Below are positions 18,563 to 27,001 of a DNA stretch of 64,000 nt, piece by piece. The translations under genes and the position numbers were made by a program. Position 1 is the stretch's first letter. Every line of letters starts with the position of its first letter. The notes under the pieces are model-generated. The model saw only the letters and a program-made list of their open reading frames with translations, searched no databases and was not told the DNA's origin. Origin of the DNA: Herminiimonas sp. KBW02 (GTDB lineage: Bacteria; Pseudomonadota; Gammaproteobacteria; Burkholderiales; Burkholderiaceae_D); contig NZ_QAJP01000005.1 in the NCBI RefSeq assembly GCF_003852535.1, forward strand, positions 144,403 to 208,402. The letters run 5' to 3'.

Positions 18563-19495
18563 TTAATATAGTTTTTGAACCGTATAGCCACGTTGCTGCA
18601 ATAAGCCCGGTACGCCTTTGGCGCCCAGCAAATGCAGTGCGCCGACGGCGACGAAACTGGTTTTGTCGGTCTTGAGCAATGCTTCCACCTGTTGCGCCAT
18701 GGCTGGATTACGTCGATCCAGCAAGACTTTCTGCAGGAAGCGATCAGAGGCGTTTTCACCTTTTTGCATTTCCAGCAGGGCGGCATCCAGGGCCTTTGCA
18801 TCTGCGGTTTGCCAGGCCTTGATCAGATCCAGCGCTTTTTGCATGGCGACGCCGCTGGCCAATTCAGTCAGATTCTCAACCAGATATTCCTCTTGCTCTG
18901 CATCGCTCATGCTATCGAATAGTGATAGCTGATAATCCGCCGTTTCCAGTTCCAGCACGGTTTTCTTTTGTTTTTCTGCCAGCGACAGGAAGTGCAGTTC
19001 TATGCCCTGTTCGGTCGGGAAGCCCTGGCGTGCCATTTCCTGCACCAGCAAGAGATTGGCCACCATCCACGGTTTCATGCGGGAGATGCTTTCAAATGAG
19101 GTGCCGTAGCGACGCAAGGCCTGGCGTAATTGTGCGCTGGCATCTGCCGACAAATGCTGGTTGATGGTTTGTCCGGCGGGATAGATGCCGTGGCGCATAA
19201 TGGCGAGTCGCATCGCATCGGTGTTGCGGATGTCAACTTCGATGACGAGCTTCTTCGAGGCCGAGAAGGCGCGTGTCACTTCCGGTTCGAGTGGGTAAAA
19301 TGCAGTCTTGCCGACATGCACGGTACCGAACAGATAGCTGGTATTGCCGCGATACGTGACGCGATACAGCGTGCCGCGCTGGGGTGTGCTTTGTGCGGTG
19401 GCGGCGGGTTTGCTTGCGGCCGGGTTGTCAGCTTGTACGCCAGTGTTGAACAAGCCGAATAGCAAGGTGAAAACAAAAACGGTGGTACGACGCAT
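18563..19495 (-). CDS. TraB/GumN-family secreted protein
   Basis: This is a 310-residue protein with a signal peptide (about 22 residues ending VQA) and a Pro/Ala/Ser linker. The TraB/GumN (TIKI-like) domain follows, with the two GX2H motifs, GTVHVG near residue 57 and GALHLLG near residue 286, and a conserved acidic VIEVDIR. Relatives are proposed metal-dependent proteases or of unknown function. It diverges from the HAD nucleotidase gene with only 42 bp between the starts, so promoters must overlap. Confidence 0.87.
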   Translation of the reverse strand: MRRTTVFVFTLLFGLFNTGVQADNPAASKPAATAQSTPQRGTLYRVTYRGNTSYLFGTVHVGKTAFYPLEPEVTRAFSASKKLVIEVDIRNTDAMRLAIMRHGIYPAGQTINQHLSADASAQLRQALRRYGTSFESISRMKPWMVANLLLVQEMARQGFPTEQGIELHFLSLAEKQKKTVLELETADYQLSLFDSMSDAEQEEYLVENLTELASGVAMQKALDLIKAWQTADAKALDAALLEMQKGENASDRFLQKVLLDRRNPAMAQQVEALLKTDKTSFVAVGALHLLGAKGVPGLLQQRGYTVQKLY

Positions 19496-19537
19496 GCAAC
19501 TCCCTCTATTGATTTAAATACCCGACGAATATAAACG

Positions 19538-20263
19538 ATGCCCAAGCTGACCTGGCTGTTCGACCTGGATAACACGCTGCATAACGCATCGCATGCGATC
19601 TTCCCCGCGATACATCTCAATATGAATACCTACATTGCCCAGGTACTGCATCAGGGCGGGCACGCTTCGGATGAGGCGGCGGTGAATGCCGCACGCCTTA
19701 CTTATTGGCAGCGCTACGGTGCGACTTTGCTCGGTATGGTAAATCATCATCAGGTAAGGCCTGAGGATTTCTTGCGTGAAGCACATCGTTTTGATGACTT
19801 GTCGACGATGATACGTGCAGAACGGGGACTGGGGCGCTTGCTGCGTCGCCTGCCGGGACGCAAGATATTGCTGACGAATGCGCCACGTCGTTATTCACGC
19901 GACGTATTGCGCCACCTGGGCTTGCATAAGCATTTTGCCCGGCATATTCCGATTGAAGCGATGCGGGTACACGGGCGTTTGCGCCCCAAGCCGTCGAAAC
20001 AAATGTTACGTCAATTGCTGGCGCGGGAAAAAATCAGTGCCCGGCATTGTGTGCTGGTTGAGGACACAGTGGCGCATCTGAAAGGCGCCAAAGAACTCGG
20101 AATGGCAACTGCGTGGATCACGCAATATCTGGCCAGCGATTCGAACAAGCAGGCTTCAACTGGCGAGCGCGCAACAGTCACATACACAAAACGCCCAATT
20201 TATGTCGATGTCAAAGTAAAATCCGTAGGGCAACTATTCAGGCAGTTGCACCGATTGCGCTAG
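19538..20263 (+). CDS. HAD-family pyrimidine 5'-nucleotidase
   Basis: This is a 241-residue cytoplasmic HAD hydrolase. Motif I is WLFDLDNTLHNAS at the N-terminus (nucleophile D9 or D10 region), motif II is LLTNAPRRYS, the lysine motif is RPKPSKQ and the acidic motif IV is VLVEDTVAHL. The helical cap and LDNTLH pattern match the SDT1/pyrimidine 5'-nucleotidase group. It sits just upstream of slmA, as in related species. The substrate is assigned by family only. Confidence 0.87.
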   Translation: MPKLTWLFDLDNTLHNASHAIFPAIHLNMNTYIAQVLHQGGHASDEAAVNAARLTYWQRYGATLLGMVNHHQVRPEDFLREAHRFDDLSTMIRAERGLGRLLRRLPGRKILLTNAPRRYSRDVLRHLGLHKHFARHIPIEAMRVHGRLRPKPSKQMLRQLLAREKISARHCVLVEDTVAHLKGAKELGMATAWITQYLASDSNKQASTGERATVTYTKRPIYVDVKVKSVGQLFRQLHRLR

Positions 20264-20328
20264 TGGAGCTTTGCTTGCCGCTATCCGCAGGTTGAGTTTT
20301 AGATTGCTAACTTACCTATAAAAACATT

Positions 20329-20904
20329 ATGGCAACTACAAAACCAGGTGAACGCAAGCTGCAGATACTCCAGACACTGGCCACCATGCTGGAGCAGCCC
20401 AAAGGGGAAAAAATTACTACGGCAGCACTGGCGGCACGTCTCGACGTGTCCGAAGCAGCGCTGTACCGGCATTTCGCCAGCAAGGCGCAAATGTTTGAAG
20501 GCCTGATCGAATTCATCGAATCGACCGTCTTTGGCCTGATCAATAAAATCACCGAGCAACAAGAGAATGGTTTGTCGCAAGTACAGGCAGTGGTTCTCAT
20601 GCTGCTCAACTTTGCTGAACGCAATCCCGGCATGACGCGCGTGATGATAGGCGATGCGCTGGTGAACGAGGATGAGCGCCTGCAGACGCGGATGAATCAA
20701 TTCATAGATAGGATCGAGTTAGCATTGAAGCAATCATTGCGTATTGCGGCGACGCAAGGGCAGGCCAACGAGGCCGAAGTTGCCGTGCGTGCCAACCTGA
20801 TTGCCAATACCGTGCTCGGACACTGGCAGCGTTATGCCAAGACCGGCTTCAAGCAAAACCCGTCCGAACATGCGTCGGCACAGATAGCGATGCTGCTGGC
20901 CTGA
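20329..20904 (+). CDS. slmA: nucleoid occlusion factor SlmA-like TetR regulator
   Basis: This is a 191-residue TetR-family DNA-binding protein. The helix-turn-helix (about residues 27-53, ITTAALAARLDVSEAALYRHFASKAQMF) and the C-terminal domain (ERNPGMTRVMIGDALVNEDERLQ) closely follow SlmA, which binds chromosomal sites and blocks FtsZ assembly over the nucleoid. The distance to the HAD gene is 65 bp. In E. coli slmA is also near pyrimidine and CoA genes. A local repressor role cannot be excluded. Confidence 0.9.
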   Translation: MATTKPGERKLQILQTLATMLEQPKGEKITTAALAARLDVSEAALYRHFASKAQMFEGLIEFIESTVFGLINKITEQQENGLSQVQAVVLMLLNFAERNPGMTRVMIGDALVNEDERLQTRMNQFIDRIELALKQSLRIAATQGQANEAEVAVRANLIANTVLGHWQRYAKTGFKQNPSEHASAQIAMLLA

Positions 20905-21039
20905 TAGCGGGGCACTCTTTTGATCGTTCCCGACTGGGCAGGTGGGGCGCAGACAGATTACTCTGAAAAACTCCGGAGCCGCTTGGTCGTACAATAGCGA
21001 CTTGCCGCGTACTCACGGCCTGACTTACGCCCCTGTTTT

Positions 21040-22887
21040 ATGTCTCTCTTTACCCCTGCTGTTACTGCTGAAGCCTGTTTTGCCCTGCTCGACGATATAG
21101 ACGCGAGTGCGGCAGATGCACGCTCACGTCTGTACACAGGTTATCTGGGTGTGCTGTCGTGCCAGCACGCGTCGCAACTTCCTGCGCTATTGGATGAGAT
21201 GCAGCAGGCTCTGAGGCAAGGGAAATTTGCCGTCAGCCTCTTCAGCTATGAACTGGGCGCGGCCTTGCACAACATCGCCCCCCATGCAGGCGAACAGCCT
21301 TTGGCTGAAATCCTTTTATTCGAACACTGCGAACACCTGGCATCAGCACAAGTAGAAGCATGGCTGGCAGCACAAGCTTCGTCTGTTGCCGCGGCCGGTA
21401 TCGCGCAGGTAGTGGCAGATACCGATGAGGGTGCATTCAGTGCAGCGATAGCGCGCATACATGACTACATCGCCGCCGGTGATACCTATCAGGTGAACTA
21501 CACCTATCGTCTGCGCTTCGATGCCTACGGTTCGGTGCACGCCTTGTATCGCCGTTTGCGTGAACGTCAGCCAGTGCCCTACGGTGCGTTGATCGGTTTG
21601 CCTGACGGTCGTGCCGCTCTATCGCTGTCGCCGGAATTGTTCGTGCGTCACGATGATGGCGTGCTGACTGTGCGACCGATGAAGGGCACTGCTGCTGCCA
21701 GCGGTGATGCGCAGCAGGATCGGCTTGCCGCGAACGCCCTGGCGGCCGATACCAAGAATCGCGCCGAGAACCTGATGATAGTGGACCTTTTGCGTAATGA
21801 CCTGGGACGTGTCGCGCAGACGGGCTCGGTCAAGGTTGATAAATTATTCGATGTGCAGCGCTTTAGCAGCGTGCTGCAGATGACTTCCACCGTGCATGCG
21901 CAATTGCATGGGGCGGCGGGTTTGCCCGAGATATTTGATGCGCTGTATCCATGTGGTTCGATTACCGGTGCACCCAAGCATCGCACCATGCAAATCATCC
22001 GTGAGCTGGAAACCAATCCGCGTGGTTTATACACAGGTGCGATCGGTTACTTTGATCCGCCGCGAGCAGCGCAAGCCCTGGGTAATTTCTGTCTGTCTGT
22101 ACCGATACGTACCTTGCAATTGCAGGTGCCGAATCAGGATGGCATACGCAAGGGTGAAATGGGTGTGGGCGCCGGGATCGTGCATGACAGCGTAGCGGCA
22201 GATGAATATGAAGAGTGCCGCCTGAAGGCGCGTTTCCTGATCGGTATGCAGGCAGAGTTTGAATTATTCGAAACCATGTATGCGACGCGCGCCGATGGCG
22301 TGCGCCATCTGGACAGGCACTTGCAACGCCTCGCCGCATCTGCGACTTACTTCAGCTTTTCCTATGACGAAGAAAAAATCCGTGCCGCACTGCATGCGGC
22401 ATGCGCGACATTCGATGATGCATCAGCACGCAGGTTGCGCTTTGCCCTGAAACAGGATGGCAGTCATACGATACAAAGTGCAGTTCTGACGCCGCTGGTC
22501 GAGCCGGTGAAAATACTGCTGGCAGAGCAGGCAGTGGATGCCAGTGATCTCTTCCTGCGGCACAAAACCACGATACGGACTGCCTACGACGCCGCATGGC
22601 GTGCAGCAGAACAGCAAGGTGCCTTCGATCAATTGTTTTGCAATACGCTGGGACAGGTGACCGAAGGCGGACGTAGCACGCTCTTCGTCAAATTGCAGGG
22701 TCGATGGTATACGCCGCCACTCAGTAGCGGTTTGCTGCCCGGCGTGATGCGTGCAGCTGTGCTGGATGATCCGGTGTGGAGTGCGCAGGAACGCATCCTG
22801 ACGCTGGAGGACTTACGCAATGCAGAGCAAATTTTTGTTTGCAATGCATTGCGTGGCGTTGTGCCGGCTGTGGTCGTCTGGTCGTAA
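21040..22887 (+). CDS. pabB: fused aminodeoxychorismate synthase component I / 4-amino-4-deoxychorismate lyase
   Basis: This is a 615-residue bifunctional enzyme of p-aminobenzoate (folate) synthesis. Residues about 1-395 are PabB-like chorismate-binding: MKGTAAASGD (the lysine motif), AENLMIVDLLRNDLGR, PCGSITGAPKHRTM and GVGAGIVHDS. Residues about 400-615 are a class IV PLP lyase (PabC), with the catalytic lysine in RHKTTIRTAYD and GQVTEGGRSTLFV. The fusion channels aminodeoxychorismate to p-aminobenzoate. No amidotransferase (PabA) gene is nearby. The start at 21040 is the first ATG after a clear upstream gap. Confidence 0.94.
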   Translation: MSLFTPAVTAEACFALLDDIDASAADARSRLYTGYLGVLSCQHASQLPALLDEMQQALRQGKFAVSLFSYELGAALHNIAPHAGEQPLAEILLFEHCEHLASAQVEAWLAAQASSVAAAGIAQVVADTDEGAFSAAIARIHDYIAAGDTYQVNYTYRLRFDAYGSVHALYRRLRERQPVPYGALIGLPDGRAALSLSPELFVRHDDGVLTVRPMKGTAAASGDAQQDRLAANALAADTKNRAENLMIVDLLRNDLGRVAQTGSVKVDKLFDVQRFSSVLQMTSTVHAQLHGAAGLPEIFDALYPCGSITGAPKHRTMQIIRELETNPRGLYTGAIGYFDPPRAAQALGNFCLSVPIRTLQLQVPNQDGIRKGEMGVGAGIVHDSVAADEYEECRLKARFLIGMQAEFELFETMYATRADGVRHLDRHLQRLAASATYFSFSYDEEKIRAALHAACATFDDASARRLRFALKQDGSHTIQSAVLTPLVEPVKILLAEQAVDASDLFLRHKTTIRTAYDAAWRAAEQQGAFDQLFCNTLGQVTEGGRSTLFVKLQGRWYTPPLSSGLLPGVMRAAVLDDPVWSAQERILTLEDLRNAEQIFVCNALRGVVPAVVVWS

Positions 22888-22903
22888 CGAAGGAATCAGA
22901 TCT

Positions 22904-24187
22904 TTACGCTGGCAGCGTAACTGTGAAGCAGCTGCCACCACCTGCGCGTCCGCTGCAGACCACTTCACCGCCATGCGCACGCGCTATCTGTTGTACCAGG
23001 CTCAGGCCCAGGCCGACGCCGCCTTCACGTTCACTTGCACCCGGCAGACGATAGAACGGCGCGAAGATATTTTCGCGTTCGGCTTCCGGCACACCGGGGC
23101 CGCCATCGCATACCTGTAATACGACCTTGTTGCCTGTCTTCTTCAGGCTGACATCTATCGGCGTACCGTTGCCATAGCGTCGTGCGTTCTCCAGCAGGTT
23201 ACGCACCAGGCGGCGCAGCAAGCGTGCATCACCGGGAGTTTCTACCGATTCGGTTTCCAGTTGCGCATCTATGCGTGCGCATTCCTCTGCGACCAAAGCG
23301 GTTAAATCGATCGGTTCAAATACCTGTACCGTATCAGCGGTCGCATCGAGGCGACTGGCGAGCAGGATTTCATCGATCAACTGATCGAGTTCGCCGATAT
23401 TGCGTTTGAGTTCATTGCGCATCTCCGGCTGTGCATCGGGAGCCATCAATTCGACTGCCATGCGTATGCGCGCCAGTGGCGAACGCAATTCATGCGAGGC
23501 ATTTGCCAGCAGTGCTTTTTGCGCATCGACCAGGGCTTCGATACGCGCTGCAGAGCGGTTGAAACTGGTCGCGAGGCGTCCGACCTCATCTTTGCCTTCG
23601 ACCGCGATACGCGTCGATAGCTGGCCTGCGCCCAGTGCTTCGACACTGGTTTGCAGTCGCTCCAGACGACGCGTCAGGCGACGCACGATAGGGTAAGCAC
23701 CTATACCCATCGCGAGGCCGATGATGACCAGCGTGGTAAAGAAACTGAACGGTGGTTTGCGCCGCCCCGGATGTTGGCCTACCAGCCAGCGGTCATCCGG
23801 CAATCTGACTGCGAATACCGGTGGTCCGCCGCCCAGCCAGCCGCTCGTGGTCTGGGTTTCATCCAGCGGTGGCAGTTCGCGGCCTATCGAGGCGATCTTT
23901 TCGCGCTTGGCGGAGTACAGCGTGAGGTCGGCGCGCATGCGCTGACGCCAGCGGTTCAATGCTTCCTGCTGTTCCTCATTGCTGGCATCGGCTGGTGGCA
24001 AGACGTCGGCAGCAATCGCAGCAAACGATTCCAGGCTAGGCCCGATCTGGCGTGATTCGGTATTAATGCGCCAGGCCGACGCGAACAATATGCCCGCGAT
24101 CGTCAGGCTGATCAGCATGGCGAGGTAGATGCGGATGTAGAGCCGGTGCGACCAGCTGAAACGTCCTGGTGTTGCTGCGTCAGACAT
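22904..24187 (-). CDS. sensor histidine kinase (CpxA/RstB-like)
   Basis: This is a 427-residue inner-membrane sensor kinase from ATG 24187. Order: transmembrane helix 1 (about 17-37), a periplasmic loop of about 110 residues, helix 2 (about 145-165), a HAMP domain, the dimerisation/H box HELRSPLARIRMAVELM and a catalytic domain with NLLENARRYG, DGGPGVPE and GVGLGLSLVQQIARAHGG. All catalytic motifs are intact. Its ATG overlaps the response-regulator stop by 8 bp. The frame's 23-residue extension upstream lies inside the regulator gene and is rejected. With a Spy/CpxP-like protein upstream it probably senses envelope stress. Confidence 0.93.
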   Translation of the reverse strand: MSDAATPGRFSWSHRLYIRIYLAMLISLTIAGILFASAWRINTESRQIGPSLESFAAIAADVLPPADASNEEQQEALNRWRQRMRADLTLYSAKREKIASIGRELPPLDETQTTSGWLGGGPPVFAVRLPDDRWLVGQHPGRRKPPFSFFTTLVIIGLAMGIGAYPIVRRLTRRLERLQTSVEALGAGQLSTRIAVEGKDEVGRLATSFNRSAARIEALVDAQKALLANASHELRSPLARIRMAVELMAPDAQPEMRNELKRNIGELDQLIDEILLASRLDATADTVQVFEPIDLTALVAEECARIDAQLETESVETPGDARLLRRLVRNLLENARRYGNGTPIDVSLKKTGNKVVLQVCDGGPGVPEAERENIFAPFYRLPGASEREGGVGLGLSLVQQIARAHGGEVVCSGRAGGGSCFTVTLPA

Positions 24188-24899
24188 CCTGCGCCTTTGC
24201 AAATACATAGCCGGCACCACGCACGGTGATGATGCGTTTCGGCTGTTTGGGGTCATCTTCTATCGCCGCGCGCAAACGACCGATATGTACGTCGATGGAG
24301 CGATCAAAAGCCTCTAGCGGCTCGCCTTTGACTACGTCCATTAACTGTTCGCGCGAGAGTACACGTCCGGCGCGATCAGCCATCGCTGCCAGCAAATTGA
24401 ATTGATACGAGGTGACTGGTTTTTCCTGATCGTCGAGCCGGATTACACGCGCATCCAGATCGATCTCGAGGCGGCCGAAGCGCAAGACGCGCTCATTGTT
24501 GGCAGCCACGCCTTGCTGGCGTCGTAATACGGCCCGCAGCCGCGCCAGCAACTCGCGCGGTTCAAACGGTTTTGGTATGTAATCATCTGCGCCAAGTTCC
24601 AGCCCCACTACGCGATCCATAGGGTCACCCTTGGCGGTCAGCATGACGATGGGCATCGATGCCAGCGGTTGTGCCTGGCCGCGGATTTGTCGACAGACGT
24701 CAAGGCCGTCCGCATCCGGCAGCATCAGGTCGAGCAGCACGATAGAGAAAGCTTGCGTGGCGGCAGCTTGCTGCAATTGCAGCAGACCTTCGCTCGCAGT
24801 ACCGCTATGCGTGACCTCGAACCCGTTCTGGTTCAGGTAAGTGGCGACCATGCTGGCTAAGCGCTGGTCGTCTTCTATCATCAGTAGGCGTTGTGTCAT
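24180..24899 (-). CDS. OmpR-family response regulator (CpxR-like)
   Basis: This is a 239-residue regulator. The receiver domain has acidic pocket IEDD, phospho-acceptor in LLDLMLPDADG, the switch threonine in MLTAKG and the lysine in PKPFEPREL. The OmpR winged helix follows (about 135-237, TSYQFNLLAAMADRAGRVLSREQL to ITVRGAGYVF). The ATG at 24899 is chosen. The frame continues to 25088, but that extension runs through the palindromic mobile element and is not regulator-like. No Shine-Dalgarno is visible; the element ends 4 bp before the ATG, and an alternative ATG at 24914 lies inside it. Confidence 0.92.
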   Translation of the reverse strand: MTQRLLMIEDDQRLASMVATYLNQNGFEVTHSGTASEGLLQLQQAAATQAFSIVLLDLMLPDADGLDVCRQIRGQAQPLASMPIVMLTAKGDPMDRVVGLELGADDYIPKPFEPRELLARLRAVLRRQQGVAANNERVLRFGRLEIDLDARVIRLDDQEKPVTSYQFNLLAAMADRAGRVLSREQLMDVVKGEPLEAFDRSIDVHIGRLRAAIEDDPKQPKRIITVRGAGYVFAKAQDV

Positions 24900-24906
24900 G
24901 GGGCTA

Positions 24907-24939
24907 GAACTCATTTCATAAATATCCGCGAGTGCGAAC
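24907..24939 (-). repeat. 34-bp palindromic repeat unit (copy 1, left end of element)
   Basis: This imperfect palindrome begins GAACTCATTTCATAAATATC on the plus strand, in inverted orientation relative to the other copies. It ends in GAAC, forming a stem with GTTC at the other end. Confidence 0.75.
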
Positions 24940-25137
24940 GCGGCTATTTGGGAGGTAGTGCAAGGCGTGTCGCGCGGCCAAGGGTGGTCCCCTTGGCAAG
25001 CGGCGCAACGCAGCAATACGCCCAAATAGCCCGTTCCCTTCGGGTTCTTACCAAAAGCGGCGCTGGCCGCGTTGCGCTCCTTGCGCATAGGTTACTATGC
25101 GACGCGTCGCACGCCTTGCCAGCACCGCTTTTGGTAA

Positions 25138-25171
25138 GAACGCATCTCACGGATATTTATGAAATGAGTTC
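25138..25171 (+). repeat. 34-bp palindromic repeat unit (copy 2, right end of element)
   Basis: GAACGCATCTCA at one end pairs imperfectly with TGAAATGAGTTC at the other, around the loop CGGATATTTA. TA follows directly. It is identical at 33 of 34 positions to copy 5. Confidence 0.78.
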
Positions 25172-25265
25172 TAGTGTAACGCGTAGTGCCCCGCTTTGAC
25201 TCTCAGTGACGCGCGCTAGCGTCCAAATTAATGGAGGCTGGCGCGGTCATGCTACGTGGTTTAGC

Positions 25266-25883
25266 TTACTGGGCAGCTGGTGCTGCTGGCGGTGGACCTT
25301 TGCGACCGTGGTCGCGGTCATGACCTTCAGGGCCAAAGCGGTGACCGAAACCACCACGGTGTTTGCTCAGTTGTTCAACTGCTTTCACACGTTGTGCCGG
25401 GGTCAGTACTTCGGCTGCATCAGCAAATGCCTGGGTCATGCGGCGCGAACGCTGATCAGCCAGTTTTTGCTCGGTCTGACGTACTTGTTCCAGTGCCTTG
25501 CGGTCGATTGTTGGTTGCGCCAGCAGTTTCAGGCCTTGTTCATGCGCTGCACGGTTTTGTTCCATGATGGGACGCAGGTCGTTGAAAGCCGACTTGGCGA
25601 TTGCGCCGAGTTTGGTTTTTTGCTCCGGTGTGGCATCCGGTACTACGCGTTTGAGCATGTGGTCAAAGCGCTTCTCGGCACGTTCAGGATTCATTTTGCC
25701 GTGTGGCCCACCTTGTTTCTGTTGCTGGGTAGCTTGTGGCGCCTGGCCTTCTTGTGCGTGGCTGATGCCGACGATGGAGAGGGCGCTGAAGATCGCGGCA
25801 GTAGCGCCTACCATCATCAGGCGACGTGCACGACCGGCAGCAGGTACGACGGCTATGGTATTGCGTGTTTGTTGGCTATTCAT
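25266..25883 (-). CDS. Spy/CpxP-like periplasmic LTxxQ protein
   Basis: This is a 205-residue secreted protein. The signal peptide ends near residue 43 (GISHAQ). The mature part is helical with Gln/Lys/Arg-rich segments, an LTPAQR motif near residue 161 and a Gly/His/Pro-rich tail, like the Spy/CpxP family of periplasmic chaperones and Cpx feedback inhibitors. A good Shine-Dalgarno (AGGAG) precedes the ATG. It is read toward the cpxR-like and cpxA-like genes, separated from them by the mobile element. An exact GTAAA-N5-GTAAA CpxR-type box lies about 92 bp upstream. Confidence 0.85.
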   Translation of the reverse strand: MNSQQTRNTIAVVPAAGRARRLMMVGATAAIFSALSIVGISHAQEGQAPQATQQQKQGGPHGKMNPERAEKRFDHMLKRVVPDATPEQKTKLGAIAKSAFNDLRPIMEQNRAAHEQGLKLLAQPTIDRKALEQVRQTEQKLADQRSRRMTQAFADAAEVLTPAQRVKAVEQLSKHRGGFGHRFGPEGHDRDHGRKGPPPAAPAAQ

Positions 25884-25974
25884 TCTAAGCTCCTAGTTTG
25901 GCTATGGTGCCTGCTGTGTGATGCAGGCATGTTGGTACTTTAGGAGTTCACTGTTGCGGATTCGCTTGTGAGCC

Positions 25975-25989
25975 GTAAAGTTATGTAAA
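25975..25989. promoter_or_regulatory. CpxR-type box GTAAA-N5-GTAAA
   Basis: GTAAA at 25975-25979 and at 25985-25989 are spaced by five bases, the consensus for E. coli CpxR. The site lies 92-106 bp upstream of the Spy/CpxP-like gene. It merges into an 11-bp direct repeat AAAGGCCTGAC at 25987-25997 and 26008-26018, two helical turns apart. Recognition by the local regulator is inferred. Confidence 0.6.
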
Positions 25990-26105
25990 GGCCTGACAAG
26001 GGTGGAGAAAGGCCTGACTTGGTGCATCTGGTCCGGCGCTATTCTGGTGAATAACGCTATTTGCACTGCTTTGGGTTGCGCCAGACACGGATAGCAGGGC
26101 GATGC

Positions 26106-26122
26106 TTGGCATAGCTTTTGCA
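26106..26122 (+). promoter_or_regulatory. sigma-54 (RpoN) -24/-12 promoter
   Basis: TTGGCATA (26106-26113), a 4-base gap and TTGCA (26118-26122) match the TGGCACG-N4-TTGCW consensus in the invariant GG and GC and in spacing. The predicted start is near 26133, 47 bp before the PilJ_N gene. A perfect 14-bp palindrome TCTGTGATCACAGA follows at 26137-26150. Confidence 0.6.
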
Positions 26123-26179
26123 CCATGGCAATGGTGTCTGTGATCACAGATAGCAGCCTGACGATAATAAGGAATAACA

Positions 26180-26986
26180 ATGAAACGGCGCCATTTTCTC
26201 CAGGCCAGCTTGCTGGCAACTCCAGCATTGATGCTCGTGTGCCAGACGCAAGCAGCCGATACACGAATTGCGCATATCAACGACGCAATCAATAAATCCG
26301 GACGTCAGCGCATGTTGTCGCAACGGCTGGCGAAATGTTATTTACAGATCGGTCAGGCGATTGATATGCCGCGCTCACAAAAGCTATTCAATGCGTCGCT
26401 GACAGTATTTGAAAAACAATTGGGCGAGCTGGAATTGTTTGCGCCGAATGCAGAAAATAAGGCAACGCTGGCGAGTCTGAAAAAGACCTGGGGCGCTTAT
26501 AAAACTGCGTTGCAGGGCAAGATGCCCAACCAGCAAGATGCAAAGGCTGTGATACGACTCAGTGAAGAGGTGCTGGCGCTGGCACATACATCCACGCTGC
26601 AACTGGAAAAAATTTCCGATACTGCGGTCGGTCATCTGGTGAATATCGCCGGACGTCAACGCATGTTGTCGCAACGCATGGCGAAGTTTTATCAGGCGAT
26701 CAATTGGGGAGTGGCGTCATCCGAAGCATTGCCGGGCCTGATCAAGGCGCGTGATGAATTCCTGGCTGCGATGGCGGAGTTGTCATCGTCACCCAAGAAT
26801 ACGACACCTATCAAACAGGACATCCTGCTGGCGCAGCAGCAATGGTTCTTCTTTGATCAGGCCCTGAAGAGCAATGCGATCAACGAAGACACCAGGCTGC
26901 GTTTCGCCACCAATGTAGCGACCAGCAGTGAACGCATACTGGAAACGATGGACCGGATTACCGGTATGTATGAACAGCTGGGTTAG
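26180..26986 (+). CDS. periplasmic protein with two PilJ_N / NarX P-box-like domains
   Basis: This is a 268-residue protein with a twin-arginine-like N-terminus (MKRRHFLQASLL) and a signal sequence ending near residue 25 (QTQA). Two homologous four-helix halves each carry the P-box-like motif: INKSGRQRMLSQRLAK (37-52) and VNIAGRQRMLSQRMAK (154-169). This is the PilJ N-terminal family, related to the nitrate-binding segment of NarX and NarQ. No transmembrane or output domain follows, so it may be a free periplasmic ligand-binding protein, perhaps for nitrate or nitrite. A sigma-54 promoter lies upstream. It is convergent with the moeB-like gene. Confidence 0.85.
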   Translation: MKRRHFLQASLLATPALMLVCQTQAADTRIAHINDAINKSGRQRMLSQRLAKCYLQIGQAIDMPRSQKLFNASLTVFEKQLGELELFAPNAENKATLASLKKTWGAYKTALQGKMPNQQDAKAVIRLSEEVLALAHTSTLQLEKISDTAVGHLVNIAGRQRMLSQRMAKFYQAINWGVASSEALPGLIKARDEFLAAMAELSSSPKNTTPIKQDILLAQQQWFFFDQALKSNAINEDTRLRFATNVATSSERILETMDRITGMYEQLG

Positions 26987-27001
26987 TCGTTCAGCATGTG
27001 C

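Larger units (their letters stand above)
24904..25174. mobile_element. 271-bp miniature element with 25-bp perfect terminal inverted repeats
   Basis: Bases 24904-24928 and 25150-25174 are exact reverse complements (25/25), and the ends are flanked by TA. Each end contains a 33-34 bp imperfect palindrome found alone elsewhere in the window. The core is also foldable: 25044-25066 pairs with 25119-25141 (22/23), 24942-24952 with 25021-25031 (11/11), 24960-24976 with 25103-25119 (14/17), and there are simple hairpins at 24977-24997 and 25085-25100. No protein-coding gene is inside. It fits a MITE-like or REP-pair (BIME-like) element mobilised by an enzyme not present here; TA flanks would fit an IS630/Tc1-type target. 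Confidence 0.75.

Noticed and set aside
24897-25088. 63-residue N-terminal extension of the response regulator
   Set aside because: The frame runs through the palindromic element; the residues before MTQRLL are not receiver-like and the regulator is complete without them.
26137-26150. TCTGTGATCACAGA as a CRP or FNR site
   Set aside because: The half-sites TGTGA/TCACA have no spacer, whereas CRP needs six bases between them; it does not fit FNR either.
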